A DNA stretch of 64,000 bases. It comes from Pedobacter nyackensis (GTDB taxonomy: Bacteria > Bacteroidota > Bacteroidia > Sphingobacteriales > Sphingobacteriaceae). How positions within the stretch are numbered: position 1 is the first letter of the stretch; every line of letters begins with the position of its first letter. This document shows, one piece after another, positions 18,285-27,413 of the stretch. Below the pieces are notes generated by a model. That model was not told where the DNA came from, searched no databases, and saw only the letters and a program-made list of their open reading frames with translations. A program made the position numbers and the translations under genes. The stretch is taken from positions 1-64,000 of the forward strand of contig NZ_FWYB01000014.1 of assembly GCF_900176505.1 (NCBI RefSeq), written 5' to 3'.

Positions 18285-19490
18285 TTATTTGGTAACTATA
18301 ATCCTCCTTTCTTCTATTTTAAAGTGAACCTTATTGGTTAATTGTAATTTTTGGAGGACTTTGGATACATTGCTGAAACGGCTCACAGTACCACCAAACC
18401 CATCTTTGGGTCTATCACCTTCAAATACAACTTCTACGTCATACCATCTTGAAATCTTTCTCATTACCGATTCTATATCTTCGCTTTCAAACATAAAATA
18501 TCCGTTTTTCCAGGCTAAAACTTCGTCAATATTGGCCTCGGTAATTGTCAAACCATCGGGGCCTACTACAGCCTGTTTTCCAGGTGAAAGCACTTTTTCG
18601 GTTCCAGCGGCTTCAACCAATACTGATCCTTCAATCAATGTAGTTTTGGTAAGCGGTTCATCAGCATAGCTGTTTATATTAAAGTGTGTACCCAATACTT
18701 TTATTTCCTGTTTATCGGTTACGACTATAAAAGGCATCCTGCGTTCCTTGTGCTTTGCCTCTTCATCCTTCATTACAACTTTTGCCACCTCAAAATACGC
18801 TTCCCCTTTTAACTGTACACGTCGCTCTTTAAGGTCAGCAAAAGAAGCCGGATAAGTCAATACCGAGGCTGCATTCAGCAACACCTTACTTCCGTCAGGC
18901 AATACAATCAGATATTGTCCACCCTTTGGTGTTTCTATCGTGTTGGGTGTTGAGTTTCCAGCTTTACCCGGTTTTACGGTGTAGACAATTTTTCCATCAG
19001 CTAGTTTGGTCACCACTACGCCACCCTGTGCAGCCAGCTCACCATTTTTTGCATCGGTAAGGATTATTTTTTTACCATTAGCCAATGTAAGTATTGCTTT
19101 ATTACCACCAGGAGCTATATCCTGAACCAAATCACCTATATTCTTTTGTCCGGAAAAATAATAGAAAGTCCCGGCACCGAGGGTCACCAGAATAACCGCA
19201 GCGGCAGCAATTTTTCTCCAGAGTGCTACGCTTAAAGAAAGCGTAGTTGTCTTATTATTTTCTTCGGTAATCGTATGTTGTATTTTATCATGAAGTCCAG
19301 AGACTACTTCAAATGACAGCGCCAATTGGTGGTCGCTATTTACCAATGCCGCAGCGTCTTCAGTCAGTACAAACTCCCATTCACTTTTATAACTGCCTTC
19401 CTCAATCAGCATTAGTACTTTTTCAAGTTCTGTTTTACTGCATTGATTGTTTAAATATTTTATAAATAACTGTATGATTTCGTTGTTCAA
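18285..19490 (-). CDS. FecR-family anti-sigma factor (module 1)
   Basis: A 401-residue inner-membrane anti-sigma/signal transducer. The N-terminal cytoplasmic part (~85 residues) should hold the sigma factor; one membrane helix (IAAAAVILVTLGAGTFYYF, ~90-108) follows. The periplasmic part has the FecR domain (QYLIVLPDGSKVLLNAASVLTYP, GEAYFEV, GTHFNINSYADE) and a C-terminal DUF4974 secretin-like domain (ESVMRKISRWYDVEVVFEG to EERRIIVTK), which should meet the SusC STN domain. It lies 70 bp after the sigma gene. It shares an unusual KERRMPF-containing insert after GEAYFEV with the module 2 FecR, marking them as close paralogues. Confidence 0.93.
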   Translation of the reverse strand: MNNEIIQLFIKYLNNQCSKTELEKVLMLIEEGSYKSEWEFVLTEDAAALVNSDHQLALSFEVVSGLHDKIQHTITEENNKTTTLSLSVALWRKIAAAAVILVTLGAGTFYYFSGQKNIGDLVQDIAPGGNKAILTLANGKKIILTDAKNGELAAQGGVVVTKLADGKIVYTVKPGKAGNSTPNTIETPKGGQYLIVLPDGSKVLLNAASVLTYPASFADLKERRVQLKGEAYFEVAKVVMKDEEAKHKERRMPFIVVTDKQEIKVLGTHFNINSYADEPLTKTTLIEGSVLVEAAGTEKVLSPGKQAVVGPDGLTITEANIDEVLAWKNGYFMFESEDIESVMRKISRWYDVEVVFEGDRPKDGFGGTVSRFSNVSKVLQKLQLTNKVHFKIEERRIIVTK

Positions 19491-19560
19491 TTTTTCCTCC
19501 TTTTGTAACTAATACAAATGGCGACAACGATACATCTATCCGGGAGAAAAAAAAATATAA

Positions 19561-20148
19561 TTATTTTGTTACAGCTGCCAATAAGACCAGCACGGCAGTT
19601 CGCATTACAATAAAACCTCGGATAGTTTTAAGGGCTTTAACCATTTGATTATTGACTGTACTTTCAGAAACACCCAATTCTTCTGCTGCCTGCTTATAAG
19701 TCAGCCCCTGAATCCGGCAGCGAATGAAGACTTCTTTTCTTTGTACTGGCAAACTATTTATCGCTTCCATGAATATCGAACTGCTTTCCGTATAATCGAT
19801 TAAAAGTTCAGTAGCATTCTCTTCACTAACTGTACTTTTTTTGATCTCCTCCATGATGTTAACTTCATGTTGGGCCCGCTTCAACAGATTAAGCAGGTGC
19901 CTGCGGGCAATGGTATACAAATACGGCTTAAACTGCTGCTCGCAATCAATTTTCTCACGATTTTCCCAAACCTTAATAAAAGTATCATGCACAACATCCT
20001 CTGCAAGTGCCGATGACTTAGCTGTCCTTAATACAAAATAGTTTAGTTGTTTGACATGTAAATAATACAGACTACTTAGCGCATTTGCATCTCCTTGTGC
20101 AAGAAGATTAAGCAGTTTTTTCTCACTGTAGTTACTATAAGTGTTCAT
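19561..20148 (-). CDS. ECF sigma factor, FecI-like (module 1)
   Basis: A 195-residue RNA polymerase sigma-70 family factor. Region 2 contains LYYLHVKQLNYFVLRT and EDVVHDTFIKVWENREKI; region 4 contains LPVQRKEVFIRCRIQGLTYKQAAEELGVSESTVNNQMVKALK, a helix-turn-helix recognising the -35 element. It ends with a hydrophobic segment (FIVMRTAVLVLLAAVTK), common in this Bacteroidota group. It is the first gene of the minus-strand module, should be held by the adjacent FecR, and should activate the susC promoter when the transporter is occupied. It diverges from the module 2 sigma gene across 222 bp. Confidence 0.94.
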   Translation of the reverse strand: MNTYSNYSEKKLLNLLAQGDANALSSLYYLHVKQLNYFVLRTAKSSALAEDVVHDTFIKVWENREKIDCEQQFKPYLYTIARRHLLNLLKRAQHEVNIMEEIKKSTVSEENATELLIDYTESSSIFMEAINSLPVQRKEVFIRCRIQGLTYKQAAEELGVSESTVNNQMVKALKTIRGFIVMRTAVLVLLAAVTK

Positions 20149-20228
20149 TTGGATTGGTTAGCGATTCTAAACTACAAAAATTAACACACACTGTACCTTT
20201 TGAGCAGTAAATACCTTCACCTTATCAG

Positions 20229-20257
20229 TAATTATTAATTTACTATATTTATTTTTT
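20229..20257 (+). repeat. 29-bp perfect direct repeat, copy 2
   Basis: Identical to 9727-9755 and in the same orientation. It lies in the 222-bp divergent gap between the two sigma genes, 80 bp from the minus-strand start and 113 bp from the plus-strand start. The distance between copies is 10,502 bp and covers all of module 1. Confidence 0.8.
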
Positions 20258-20319
20258 GAGTATACCAGTTCGCTACATGATAGAATCCAGGTCATTTCGG
20301 TTTCATTTTAACACTTAGA

Positions 20320-20350
20320 TTTTAAATTAACATTAAAATATCTACCTTCG
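20320..20350 (+). promoter_or_regulatory. Candidate promoter of the module 2 sigma gene
   Basis: TTTT (20320-20323), 19 bases, then TACCTTCG (20343-20350), which matches TTTG-N19-TAnnTTTG with one mismatch in each box. The start site would be about 15-20 bases before the ATG at 20371. Confidence 0.45.
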
Positions 20351-20370
20351 CCATAGATAATATATACAAT

Positions 20371-20949
20371 ATGTCAAAACTCAGTATTTTAAGTGATTAC
20401 GAGCTAACCCAATTATTGAAGGATGGTGATCGTAGTGCTTTTACTGAAATATATGACAGATATTTTTGGCAGCTTCATGCCCATGCCTATAAATGGATGC
20501 GCAATAGAGAAGAAACAAAGGACATTATCCATGAGCTTTTCTTAGCCTTATGGGAAAAGCGCGAAACACTATCTTTTGAACCTAGTCTGCTCAATTACCT
20601 TTCTGCAGCGGTAAGGAATCGCATTTTTAACGTGCTATCGCACAAACGCATTGAATCTGCATATATCACCTCTTTAGATAGTTTTATAAATGAAGGGACC
20701 TGCCTTACTGATCACCTGGTTAGGGAAAAACAGTTAACGGAGATTATTGAGCATGAAATTTCCGGCATGCCCTACAAAATGAGGGAGGTTTTTGAATTGA
20801 GCAGAAAAGAAAACCTAAGCCATAAAGAGATTGCCTGTCAACTAAACATCTCTGAGCTCACTGTTCGTAAACATGTTCAGCACGCGCTAAAAATACTGCG
20901 TTACAAACTAGGAATCTATCTTATCCTATCTTTTTTAATGAACACTTAA
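20371..20949 (+). CDS. ECF sigma factor, FecI-like (module 2)
   Basis: A 192-residue sigma-70 family factor. Region 2: AFTEIYDRYFWQLHAHAYKW and ETKDIIHELFLALWEKRETL. Region 4: MPYKMREVFELSRKENLSHKEIACQLNISELTVRKHVQHALKILRY. A short hydrophobic tail follows, as in the module 1 factor. It starts a plus-strand set sigma-FecR-SusC-SusD-TlpA. Its sequence is clearly different from the module 1 sigma, so the two probably recognise different promoters and different anti-sigma factors. Confidence 0.94.
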   Translation: MSKLSILSDYELTQLLKDGDRSAFTEIYDRYFWQLHAHAYKWMRNREETKDIIHELFLALWEKRETLSFEPSLLNYLSAAVRNRIFNVLSHKRIESAYITSLDSFINEGTCLTDHLVREKQLTEIIEHEISGMPYKMREVFELSRKENLSHKEIACQLNISELTVRKHVQHALKILRYKLGIYLILSFLMNT

Positions 20950-21025
20950 TTATTTTCATTTTTATTTACCCCCTCTATATCACTCAACTGTATCTCTTTA
21001 TAGGGCATTAAATGTCTGATAGGAT

Positions 21026-22198
21026 ATGGAAGAAAATAAGGCACAGGCACTGTTAAAAAAATACTTAGCAGGAAATTGTACTGAAGAAGAAAAAGCAATG
21101 TTGGAATCGTGGTATCTAGAACGAGATCTGGAAATTTATCCGGATATGAATGCGGAGGAGCGTTTAGCAGATAAACAGCAGATACTGGCTTCCCTTGAGC
21201 AAGCCATTGCGCCTAAAAAACGAAACATCCTGTGGCCAAAAATGGCAGGTATTGCAGCTGTAGCATTTGTAACCATCAGCTTTGGCCTGTACACCTATCT
21301 GATTAAAAACTCACCGGTACAGCAGTCTCCAGTGATGGCAAAAGCTGATGTACCTCCAGGTGGAAATAAAGCCGTGCTTACCCTGGCCAACGGACAAACC
21401 ATTAATTTGAGCAGTAATAAAAAAGGGATTGTAATTAAAACCGGTACGCTGGCCTATAACGATGGTACGAAAATCAATACCACAACAACAGATCAGCGTC
21501 AAACTTCTGCAAAAAACATCATAAGTACTCCAGTAGGCGGAAACTACCAAGTCGTTTTACCTGATGGCACTCAGGTTTGGCTCAATTCAGCGTCATCTTT
21601 AAGCTACCCTACTAATTTTAACGCCCGGGATCGGAAAGTAGAAATAACCGGAGAGGCTTATTTTGAAGTAGCGAAAATGATGATTAAGGATAAAGCAAAC
21701 CAGGGCAAGGAGCGCAGAATGCCTTTTGTTGTCGAAAGTAAAGATCAAATTGTAGAAGTGCTTGGCACACACTTTAACATCAATAGCTATATGGATGAGA
21801 ATGCCACAAAAACCACACTATTAGAAGGCTCCGTTCGTGTGTCAGCTTCCGGCGCTCGTCACTCAAACCTTCAGCAGCATAATGTAGTGCTCAAGCCCAA
21901 TCAACAAGCTATTTTAACCGGTTCCAATCAGATTACTGTACAACAAGTTGATGCAGAATCAGAAATTTCCTGGAAAAATGGCTATTTCAAGTTTAACGAG
22001 GATATTAAAAGCATCATGAATAAGATTGCCCGCTGGTACGATGTAGATGTGGTATACAAACCGGGGGTAGATTTAAGTCAGACCTTTTCAGGAGAAGTTT
22101 CTAATTCAAGAAACGTTTCTGTACTGCTAAAAGTAATGGAACTCACAGGAAATGTACACTTTAAAGTTGAAGGAAGGAGGATCATCGTTATGCCCTAA
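21026..22198 (+). CDS. FecR-family anti-sigma factor (module 2)
   Basis: A 390-residue single-pass inner-membrane protein. The cytoplasmic N terminus is ~72 residues. A membrane helix (MAGIAAVAFVTISFGLYTYLI, ~74-94) is followed by the FecR domain (YQVVLPDGTQVWLNSASSLSYP, GEAYFEVAK, GTHFNINSYMDE) and DUF4974 (IKSIMNKIARWYDVDVVYK to EGRRIIVMP). It should keep the sigma factor encoded 76 bp upstream inactive until SusC signals. It has the same KERRMPF insert as the module 1 FecR. The gap to susC is 138 bp and contains a GC-rich stem-loop. Confidence 0.93.
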   Translation: MEENKAQALLKKYLAGNCTEEEKAMLESWYLERDLEIYPDMNAEERLADKQQILASLEQAIAPKKRNILWPKMAGIAAVAFVTISFGLYTYLIKNSPVQQSPVMAKADVPPGGNKAVLTLANGQTINLSSNKKGIVIKTGTLAYNDGTKINTTTTDQRQTSAKNIISTPVGGNYQVVLPDGTQVWLNSASSLSYPTNFNARDRKVEITGEAYFEVAKMMIKDKANQGKERRMPFVVESKDQIVEVLGTHFNINSYMDENATKTTLLEGSVRVSASGARHSNLQQHNVVLKPNQQAILTGSNQITVQQVDAESEISWKNGYFKFNEDIKSIMNKIARWYDVDVVYKPGVDLSQTFSGEVSNSRNVSVLLKVMELTGNVHFKVEGRRIIVMP

Positions 22199-22228
22199 CA
22201 TTACCCATAAAGATGATCTTTAAAAGAA

Positions 22229-22256
22229 GCCGGGAATGATTGGACCCATCCCCGGC
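22229..22256 (+). promoter_or_regulatory. GC-rich stem-loop between fecR and susC (module 2)
   Basis: GCCGGGAATG (22229-22238) pairs with CATCCCCGGC (22247-22256), 9 of 10 pairs, around an 8-base loop. No T-run follows, so this is more likely a processing, stability or attenuation element than a terminator. It occupies the same place in the operon as the stem-loop at 18222-18248. Confidence 0.5.
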
Positions 22257-22336
22257 AGAATGTAAGGGCTCTAAAATCCGCGGCTTAAGCGGAATCTTAT
22301 CTAATTGACAATTATCTAAACCCTAAAATCAAATGT

Positions 22337-25300
22337 ATGATTTTTTACCTAAACGTTAAACGTGGTGGAAGCCACAGTATTAATCGAAAACTCATCATGC
22401 GGATCAACTTATCGATATTTTTCATCTTACTGGCTATGATACAAGTATCTGCCAAAGGTGTATTCGCGCAGAAAATTACGCTGAACAGAACCAACAGCAG
22501 CCTTAACCAGGTCATAAAAGACATCCGTACACAGAGTGGATATGATTTCTTTTATAACAATGCATTGATTGTAAAAGCACGACCAGTTTCCATACATGTA
22601 AAAAATGTATCGCTGGAAGAAGCCCTGAATAAATGCTTCGCAAACCAATCCTTTACCTACCGCATCACCGATAAAGTGGTGATCATTACGGAGAAAGAAA
22701 CCAATATAGCTACACAAACAGCGCTTATGCAAGAGTCCATTACCGGAAAGGTGGTAGACACACTGGGAATGCCACTGCCGGGCGCTACAGTTAAGATTAA
22801 GGGTACTACAAAGGTAACGATAACTGATGCCAGCGGTGTATTTGTGTTTAAAGGTGTAAATGACAATCCCATTCTTGAAATCTCTTTCCTTGGCTTTGTT
22901 AGTCGCGAAGTAAAGGCCAGCAGCAACATGGGCAAGATTGTTTTACAATCGGCGCAATCCGGATTAAATGAAGTTGTAGTTACTGCAATGGGCATCTCCA
23001 GAGAGAAAAAAGCACTAGGATACGCTGTTCAGGAAGTGAAATCAGAAGAATTGACCACCCGACCAACTAACGCATTAAGCGCAATTTCCGGTAAGGTTTC
23101 TGGTTTACAGGTAATCTCCTCGGGTGGTAACATGGGTGGATCAACCCGCGTTCTGCTTCGCGGAATCAATTCCATCACCGGAAATAACCAACCGCTTTAT
23201 GTAATTGATGGCACCCCGATCGACAACTCAGATCTGAACACTTCATCTACTGTGAATGGAAGTGCCGGTAAAGATGTAGGGAATCTGATTCAGGACATCA
23301 ATCCGGATGATATAGAAAATATTTCAGTCCTTAAAGGACCTTCTGCCGCTGCATTATATGGCTCAAGAGCTGCCAATGGGGTAATTTTGATAACGACAAA
23401 AAAAGGAAGTAAGAAAGATAAATTCGACATTACGCTAAATACCGGACTTGATCTGGAAAATATTGTGCGTTTACCTACCAGACAGCATTTATATGGGCAG
23501 GGCTACGCCAACACCTTTGCTAAGGCAACAATTAATGGTAAAGAATATAATATTGTGGACTATGCTGCTGATGAAAGCTGGGGACCAAAACTTGATGGAA
23601 CGCCGGTACTACACTGGTATAACCTGGATCCGGAATATCCGGCCGACTACTTGAACCCGCAACCCTGGGTTTACCCTAAAGACGATGTAAACTACTTCTT
23701 CCGTACCGGTATTGCTAACACCAATAACATTGCGGTGAGCGGATCCAGTGGTCAAACCCATTACCGTTTATCCTACACCAATAAAAATGTTCGGGGTACG
23801 GTTCCAAATTCCAGTTTAGGTCGTAATGCCGTAAACTTTTCAGGCGCTACACAACTTGGAATTGTAAATGTATTCAGCAACCTGAATTTTATTAAAAACA
23901 ATACTATGGGAAGACCATGGACCGGTGCCTCTAACCGTAACATCATGCTCGAAGCCTTCCAATGGGGTGGCGTACAGGTTGATTACAAAAAACTGAGCGA
24001 ATACAAAAGAGCTGACGGCACGGCGCGTCCGTGGAACAGAACAGGTTACCAGAATACGCCAACTGATGAAGCAACCCGCTTTATCGACAACCCGTACTGG
24101 TCTGCCTACGAAAGTTACATGGAAGAAAACCGCGATAGGCTTTATGGAAACATGGGCTTCACTATAGATGCCAATAGCTGGCTTAAATTAACGGGAAGAG
24201 TACATGCTGATGTGTATACTTCTGAATACCAGGACCGCATAGCGGTATACTCCCGTTCTCAATCACAATATCAAGAATACACCAACCACTTTAACGAATT
24301 CAATTACGAGTTTTTGGCTAGCGCTAAAAAAACATGGAATGAGTTCTCCTTATCGGGAAACATTGGTGGAAACATCAGAGATGTAAAACGCCGTATAAGT
24401 GATGGTTTAACGCAGGGGGGCCTAATTATCCCGCAATACTACAATCTTAAAAACGCACCTATTGTACTTAATAACAATAACTTTTATCACAAACAGGTCT
24501 ATTCATTGTACGGAAATTTCTCTGCCGGATGGAAAGGAATGCTATATCTGGATGGAACTTTACGCAATGACTGGTCGTCGACCCTTCCTGTAAACAATAA
24601 TTCATTCATCTACCCGTCCCTAACCGGAAGCTTTGTATTTAGTGAACTTCCAGGTTTAAAAAAACAGGAATGGCTTGATTTTGCCAAAGTACGTTTAGGC
24701 TGGGCACAGGTAGGTAATGATACTGATCCGTATCAACTGTTACCTGTTTTTGAACCGCAACAGTCATTTAACGGAGGTTCATCTTACCGTTTACCAGTTA
24801 CACTAAATAACCCTATGTTAAAACCAGAGATCACCAGTTCTGTAGAAACGGGGATAAATGTACAAATGTTTAAAAACCGTTTGGGACTTGATGTAACCTA
24901 TTACAACAACAACAGTCGCAACCAGATCCTTCCTGTACCTATGTCTGCAGCCTTTGGCTATGACAACAAGGTGTTAAATGCAGGAAAAATAAACAACAAA
25001 GGTATAGAGGTTACCTTGAATGGTACCCCGATAAAAAGTGATGACTTTGAATGGAACAGTACGCTTAACTGGTCTAGAAACCGGAACAAAGTGCTTTCCC
25101 TGGACAAAGGTGTAAACACGCTGGAACTAAGCAATCTGCTGGTAACTTTAGTAGCTCAGGAAGGCAAACCTTACGGACAAATCATGGGTAATGATTTTGT
25201 GTATGCACCAGATGGACAACGTGTGGTACAGGCAGATGGGACTTACCTTAAAACCTCACAACAAGTAGCGCTGGGTAGTGTCTTACCGGATTATCTGTTT

Positions 25301-25840
25301 GGTTTCCAAAATACCTTCAGCTATAAAAAAATGCGTTTAAGCTTCCTGATAGATGGAAGAATGGGCGGAAGTTTCTTCTCGCAGACCTATAAAGTAGGTA
25401 TGTATTCAGGCGTGTTAGACCGTACTGCAGCAAATGGCATCAGGGAAACCGGCATTGTTGTAGATGGCGTGAAAGCTGATGTAGCTTTCCATCCTGATGG
25501 TTCATACACAGTGACCAATACCCGTAAAAATGACACGAACATTTCGGCATTGGCCTGGGCAAGAAATGAGTACAATGGACCTACCACCTTTAGTGTCTTT
25601 GATGCTTCGTACATTAAATTAAGGGAGCTAACCCTCGGTTATACTTTCGACCTGAAAAAGACCAGTGCTATCCGCTCTCTTGGGCTAACTGCATACGGCA
25701 GAAACCTTTGGAACATCTACACCAAGAGTAAATACATTGATCCGGAATTCACCAACAGTGGCGGCAACGTACAGGGCATAGAGGGAGGTAACATTCCAGT
25801 TCCAATCACCTATGGCTTAAATGTAAGTGTTAAGTTTTAA
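22337..25840 (+). CDS. SusC/RagA TonB-dependent transporter with STN domain
   Basis: A 1167-residue outer-membrane transporter. The long start (MIFYLNVKRGGSH) matches the extended N terminus of its module 1 counterpart; an internal ATG at 22397 is an alternative. After the signal segment comes an STN domain (ITLNRTNSSLNQVIKDIRTQ to VVIITEK), a carboxypeptidase D-like domain (SITGKVVDTLGMPLPGATVKIKG), the plug (ISGKVSGLQVISSGGNMGGSTRV, LKGPSAAALYGSRAANGVILITTKKG) and a barrel ending GLNVSVKF. STN plus upstream fecR indicates sigma/anti-sigma control. The susD homologue follows by 17 bp. The substrate is unknown; no glycosidase gene is linked. Confidence 0.95.
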   Translation: MIFYLNVKRGGSHSINRKLIMRINLSIFFILLAMIQVSAKGVFAQKITLNRTNSSLNQVIKDIRTQSGYDFFYNNALIVKARPVSIHVKNVSLEEALNKCFANQSFTYRITDKVVIITEKETNIATQTALMQESITGKVVDTLGMPLPGATVKIKGTTKVTITDASGVFVFKGVNDNPILEISFLGFVSREVKASSNMGKIVLQSAQSGLNEVVVTAMGISREKKALGYAVQEVKSEELTTRPTNALSAISGKVSGLQVISSGGNMGGSTRVLLRGINSITGNNQPLYVIDGTPIDNSDLNTSSTVNGSAGKDVGNLIQDINPDDIENISVLKGPSAAALYGSRAANGVILITTKKGSKKDKFDITLNTGLDLENIVRLPTRQHLYGQGYANTFAKATINGKEYNIVDYAADESWGPKLDGTPVLHWYNLDPEYPADYLNPQPWVYPKDDVNYFFRTGIANTNNIAVSGSSGQTHYRLSYTNKNVRGTVPNSSLGRNAVNFSGATQLGIVNVFSNLNFIKNNTMGRPWTGASNRNIMLEAFQWGGVQVDYKKLSEYKRADGTARPWNRTGYQNTPTDEATRFIDNPYWSAYESYMEENRDRLYGNMGFTIDANSWLKLTGRVHADVYTSEYQDRIAVYSRSQSQYQEYTNHFNEFNYEFLASAKKTWNEFSLSGNIGGNIRDVKRRISDGLTQGGLIIPQYYNLKNAPIVLNNNNFYHKQVYSLYGNFSAGWKGMLYLDGTLRNDWSSTLPVNNNSFIYPSLTGSFVFSELPGLKKQEWLDFAKVRLGWAQVGNDTDPYQLLPVFEPQQSFNGGSSYRLPVTLNNPMLKPEITSSVETGINVQMFKNRLGLDVTYYNNNSRNQILPVPMSAAFGYDNKVLNAGKINNKGIEVTLNGTPIKSDDFEWNSTLNWSRNRNKVLSLDKGVNTLELSNLLVTLVAQEGKPYGQIMGNDFVYAPDGQRVVQADGTYLKTSQQVALGSVLPDYLFGFQNTFSYKKMRLSFLIDGRMGGSFFSQTYKVGMYSGVLDRTAANGIRETGIVVDGVKADVAFHPDGSYTVTNTRKNDTNISALAWARNEYNGPTTFSVFDASYIKLRELTLGYTFDLKKTSAIRSLGLTAYGRNLWNIYTKSKYIDPEFTNSGGNVQGIEGGNIPVPITYGLNVSVKF

Positions 25841-25857
25841 CCCAAAAAATTACTGAG

Positions 25858-27405
25858 ATGAACTTTTATAACAAAATATCAGCCCTTGCATTATTGTCAC
25901 TTACAGCATTTGCTTCGTGCAGCGACGATAAACTGGCAGAAATCAATATAGATCCGAACAGACCGGGCAATGTGCCTACCCCTACCCTTATTTTATCTGC
26001 TGAGAAACAGATCATGGACAATGTAAGGAACCTGGATTTTTCATTGAATGGCACCATGCTGTTTGCACAGTACTACAGTCAGAATATTTATACAGATCAA
26101 AGTCGTTACGATATTCCGAAAAACACATCAGATCGTTATTGGGCTGATGGTTTTAAGGCTTTAAATAACTTAAATGAGATCATAAAACTAAATACCAATC
26201 CGGCCACTAAGGCCATTGCTGCTGCAGGTGCTGTTGCAGGTACAAATGCCAACCAGATTGCGATCTGCCGTGTATTAAAGGTCTTTACCTTTCATTCCCT
26301 GAGCGATGCATTTGGGGATATACCTTACCAATCATTTGCTGGTGCAGATCCTTCATTTGAAGCTCTGCAACAAAACCCTGATAACTATACCCCAAAGTAT
26401 GCTACCCAGGAAAAAATTTATACGGATATGCTGAATGAACTAAAACAGGCAGCTGATACTTTATGGAAATATCCAACAGCCAATACTTTTGGCGTTTCGG
26501 ATGTTATATACAAAGGCAACAATGAAAACTGGGCGAGGTTTGCCAACTCATTACGTCTGCGCTTAGCCACTAGAATCCGTGGTAAATTACCTACGCTTTC
26601 GCAACAACATTTTGCTGAAGCGCTGGCTCAGGGTGTATTTACATCCAATACACATACCGCTGCATTTAAGTACAGTATTTCGGCGCCAAATGAAGCTCCG
26701 CTTTACAAAGGAACGGTTACGGCTAACCGTCAGGATTTTGCGGTATCACACATCCTCATCAATTCCTTAAAAGGAGAATTGGGGCCTTTTAACACCTTAG
26801 ATCCTCGTTTACCAATCTATGCACGACCTAATAAAAACAATGAGTTTATTGGTCAGCCTTACGGTTTACCGTTAGAAGTTGCCGGAGTTAATAAGCCTGC
26901 CGACATCAGCTTACCAGGCATATTGGTTAATGCAGCAGATTTTAGCGAAGTACTTCAGGAATATGCGGAGGTAGCATTTTTGATCTCTGAATACCAAAAT
27001 TGGAGCGATAGCGAATACAAAAAAGGGGTTGTAGCCTCCCTGACCCGTTGGGGTATTGCACAACCAGCTGCGCAGACCTACGCGAACAATCTACCTGCAG
27101 CAACTAAAGAAAGGGTGTTGACACAAAAATACTTTGCGCTTTATACCCAAGGATTGGAGGCCTGGTCGGAAATTCGCCGTACGGGATTCCCTAGCTTTTT
27201 GGTTAAACCAAATGATATCGTTTGGACAAGAGTACTTCCTACCGGAACTGTTAATTACGTATTTAAGCCAGTGTTCGGAGATGGTATACCTAAGCGTATC
27301 TATTATCCGTTAAAAGAACAAAGTGTAAACAAAACCAATTACCAGCAGGCACTTACTGCCCAGGGAGATGATGTGATCACCACTCCACTCTGGTGGAATA
27401 AATAA
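25858..27405 (+). CDS. SusD-like outer-membrane lipoprotein (SusD-like_2 type)
   Basis: A 515-residue lipoprotein with lipobox F-A-S-C followed by SDD, an acidic surface-export signal. It belongs to the SusD-like_2 group: DPNRPGNVPTPTLILSAEKQIMD near the start, TFHSLSDAFGDIPYQSF in the middle, LYTQGLEAWSEIRRTGFPSF in the C-terminal third, and an end with RIYYPLKEQSVNKTNYQQAL. It partners the SusC encoded 17 bp upstream. The tlpA-like gene follows by 8 bp, so all three are co-transcribed. Confidence 0.92.
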   Translation: MNFYNKISALALLSLTAFASCSDDKLAEINIDPNRPGNVPTPTLILSAEKQIMDNVRNLDFSLNGTMLFAQYYSQNIYTDQSRYDIPKNTSDRYWADGFKALNNLNEIIKLNTNPATKAIAAAGAVAGTNANQIAICRVLKVFTFHSLSDAFGDIPYQSFAGADPSFEALQQNPDNYTPKYATQEKIYTDMLNELKQAADTLWKYPTANTFGVSDVIYKGNNENWARFANSLRLRLATRIRGKLPTLSQQHFAEALAQGVFTSNTHTAAFKYSISAPNEAPLYKGTVTANRQDFAVSHILINSLKGELGPFNTLDPRLPIYARPNKNNEFIGQPYGLPLEVAGVNKPADISLPGILVNAADFSEVLQEYAEVAFLISEYQNWSDSEYKKGVVASLTRWGIAQPAAQTYANNLPAATKERVLTQKYFALYTQGLEAWSEIRRTGFPSFLVKPNDIVWTRVLPTGTVNYVFKPVFGDGIPKRIYYPLKEQSVNKTNYQQALTAQGDDVITTPLWWNK

Positions 27406-27413
27406 ACTTAGCT

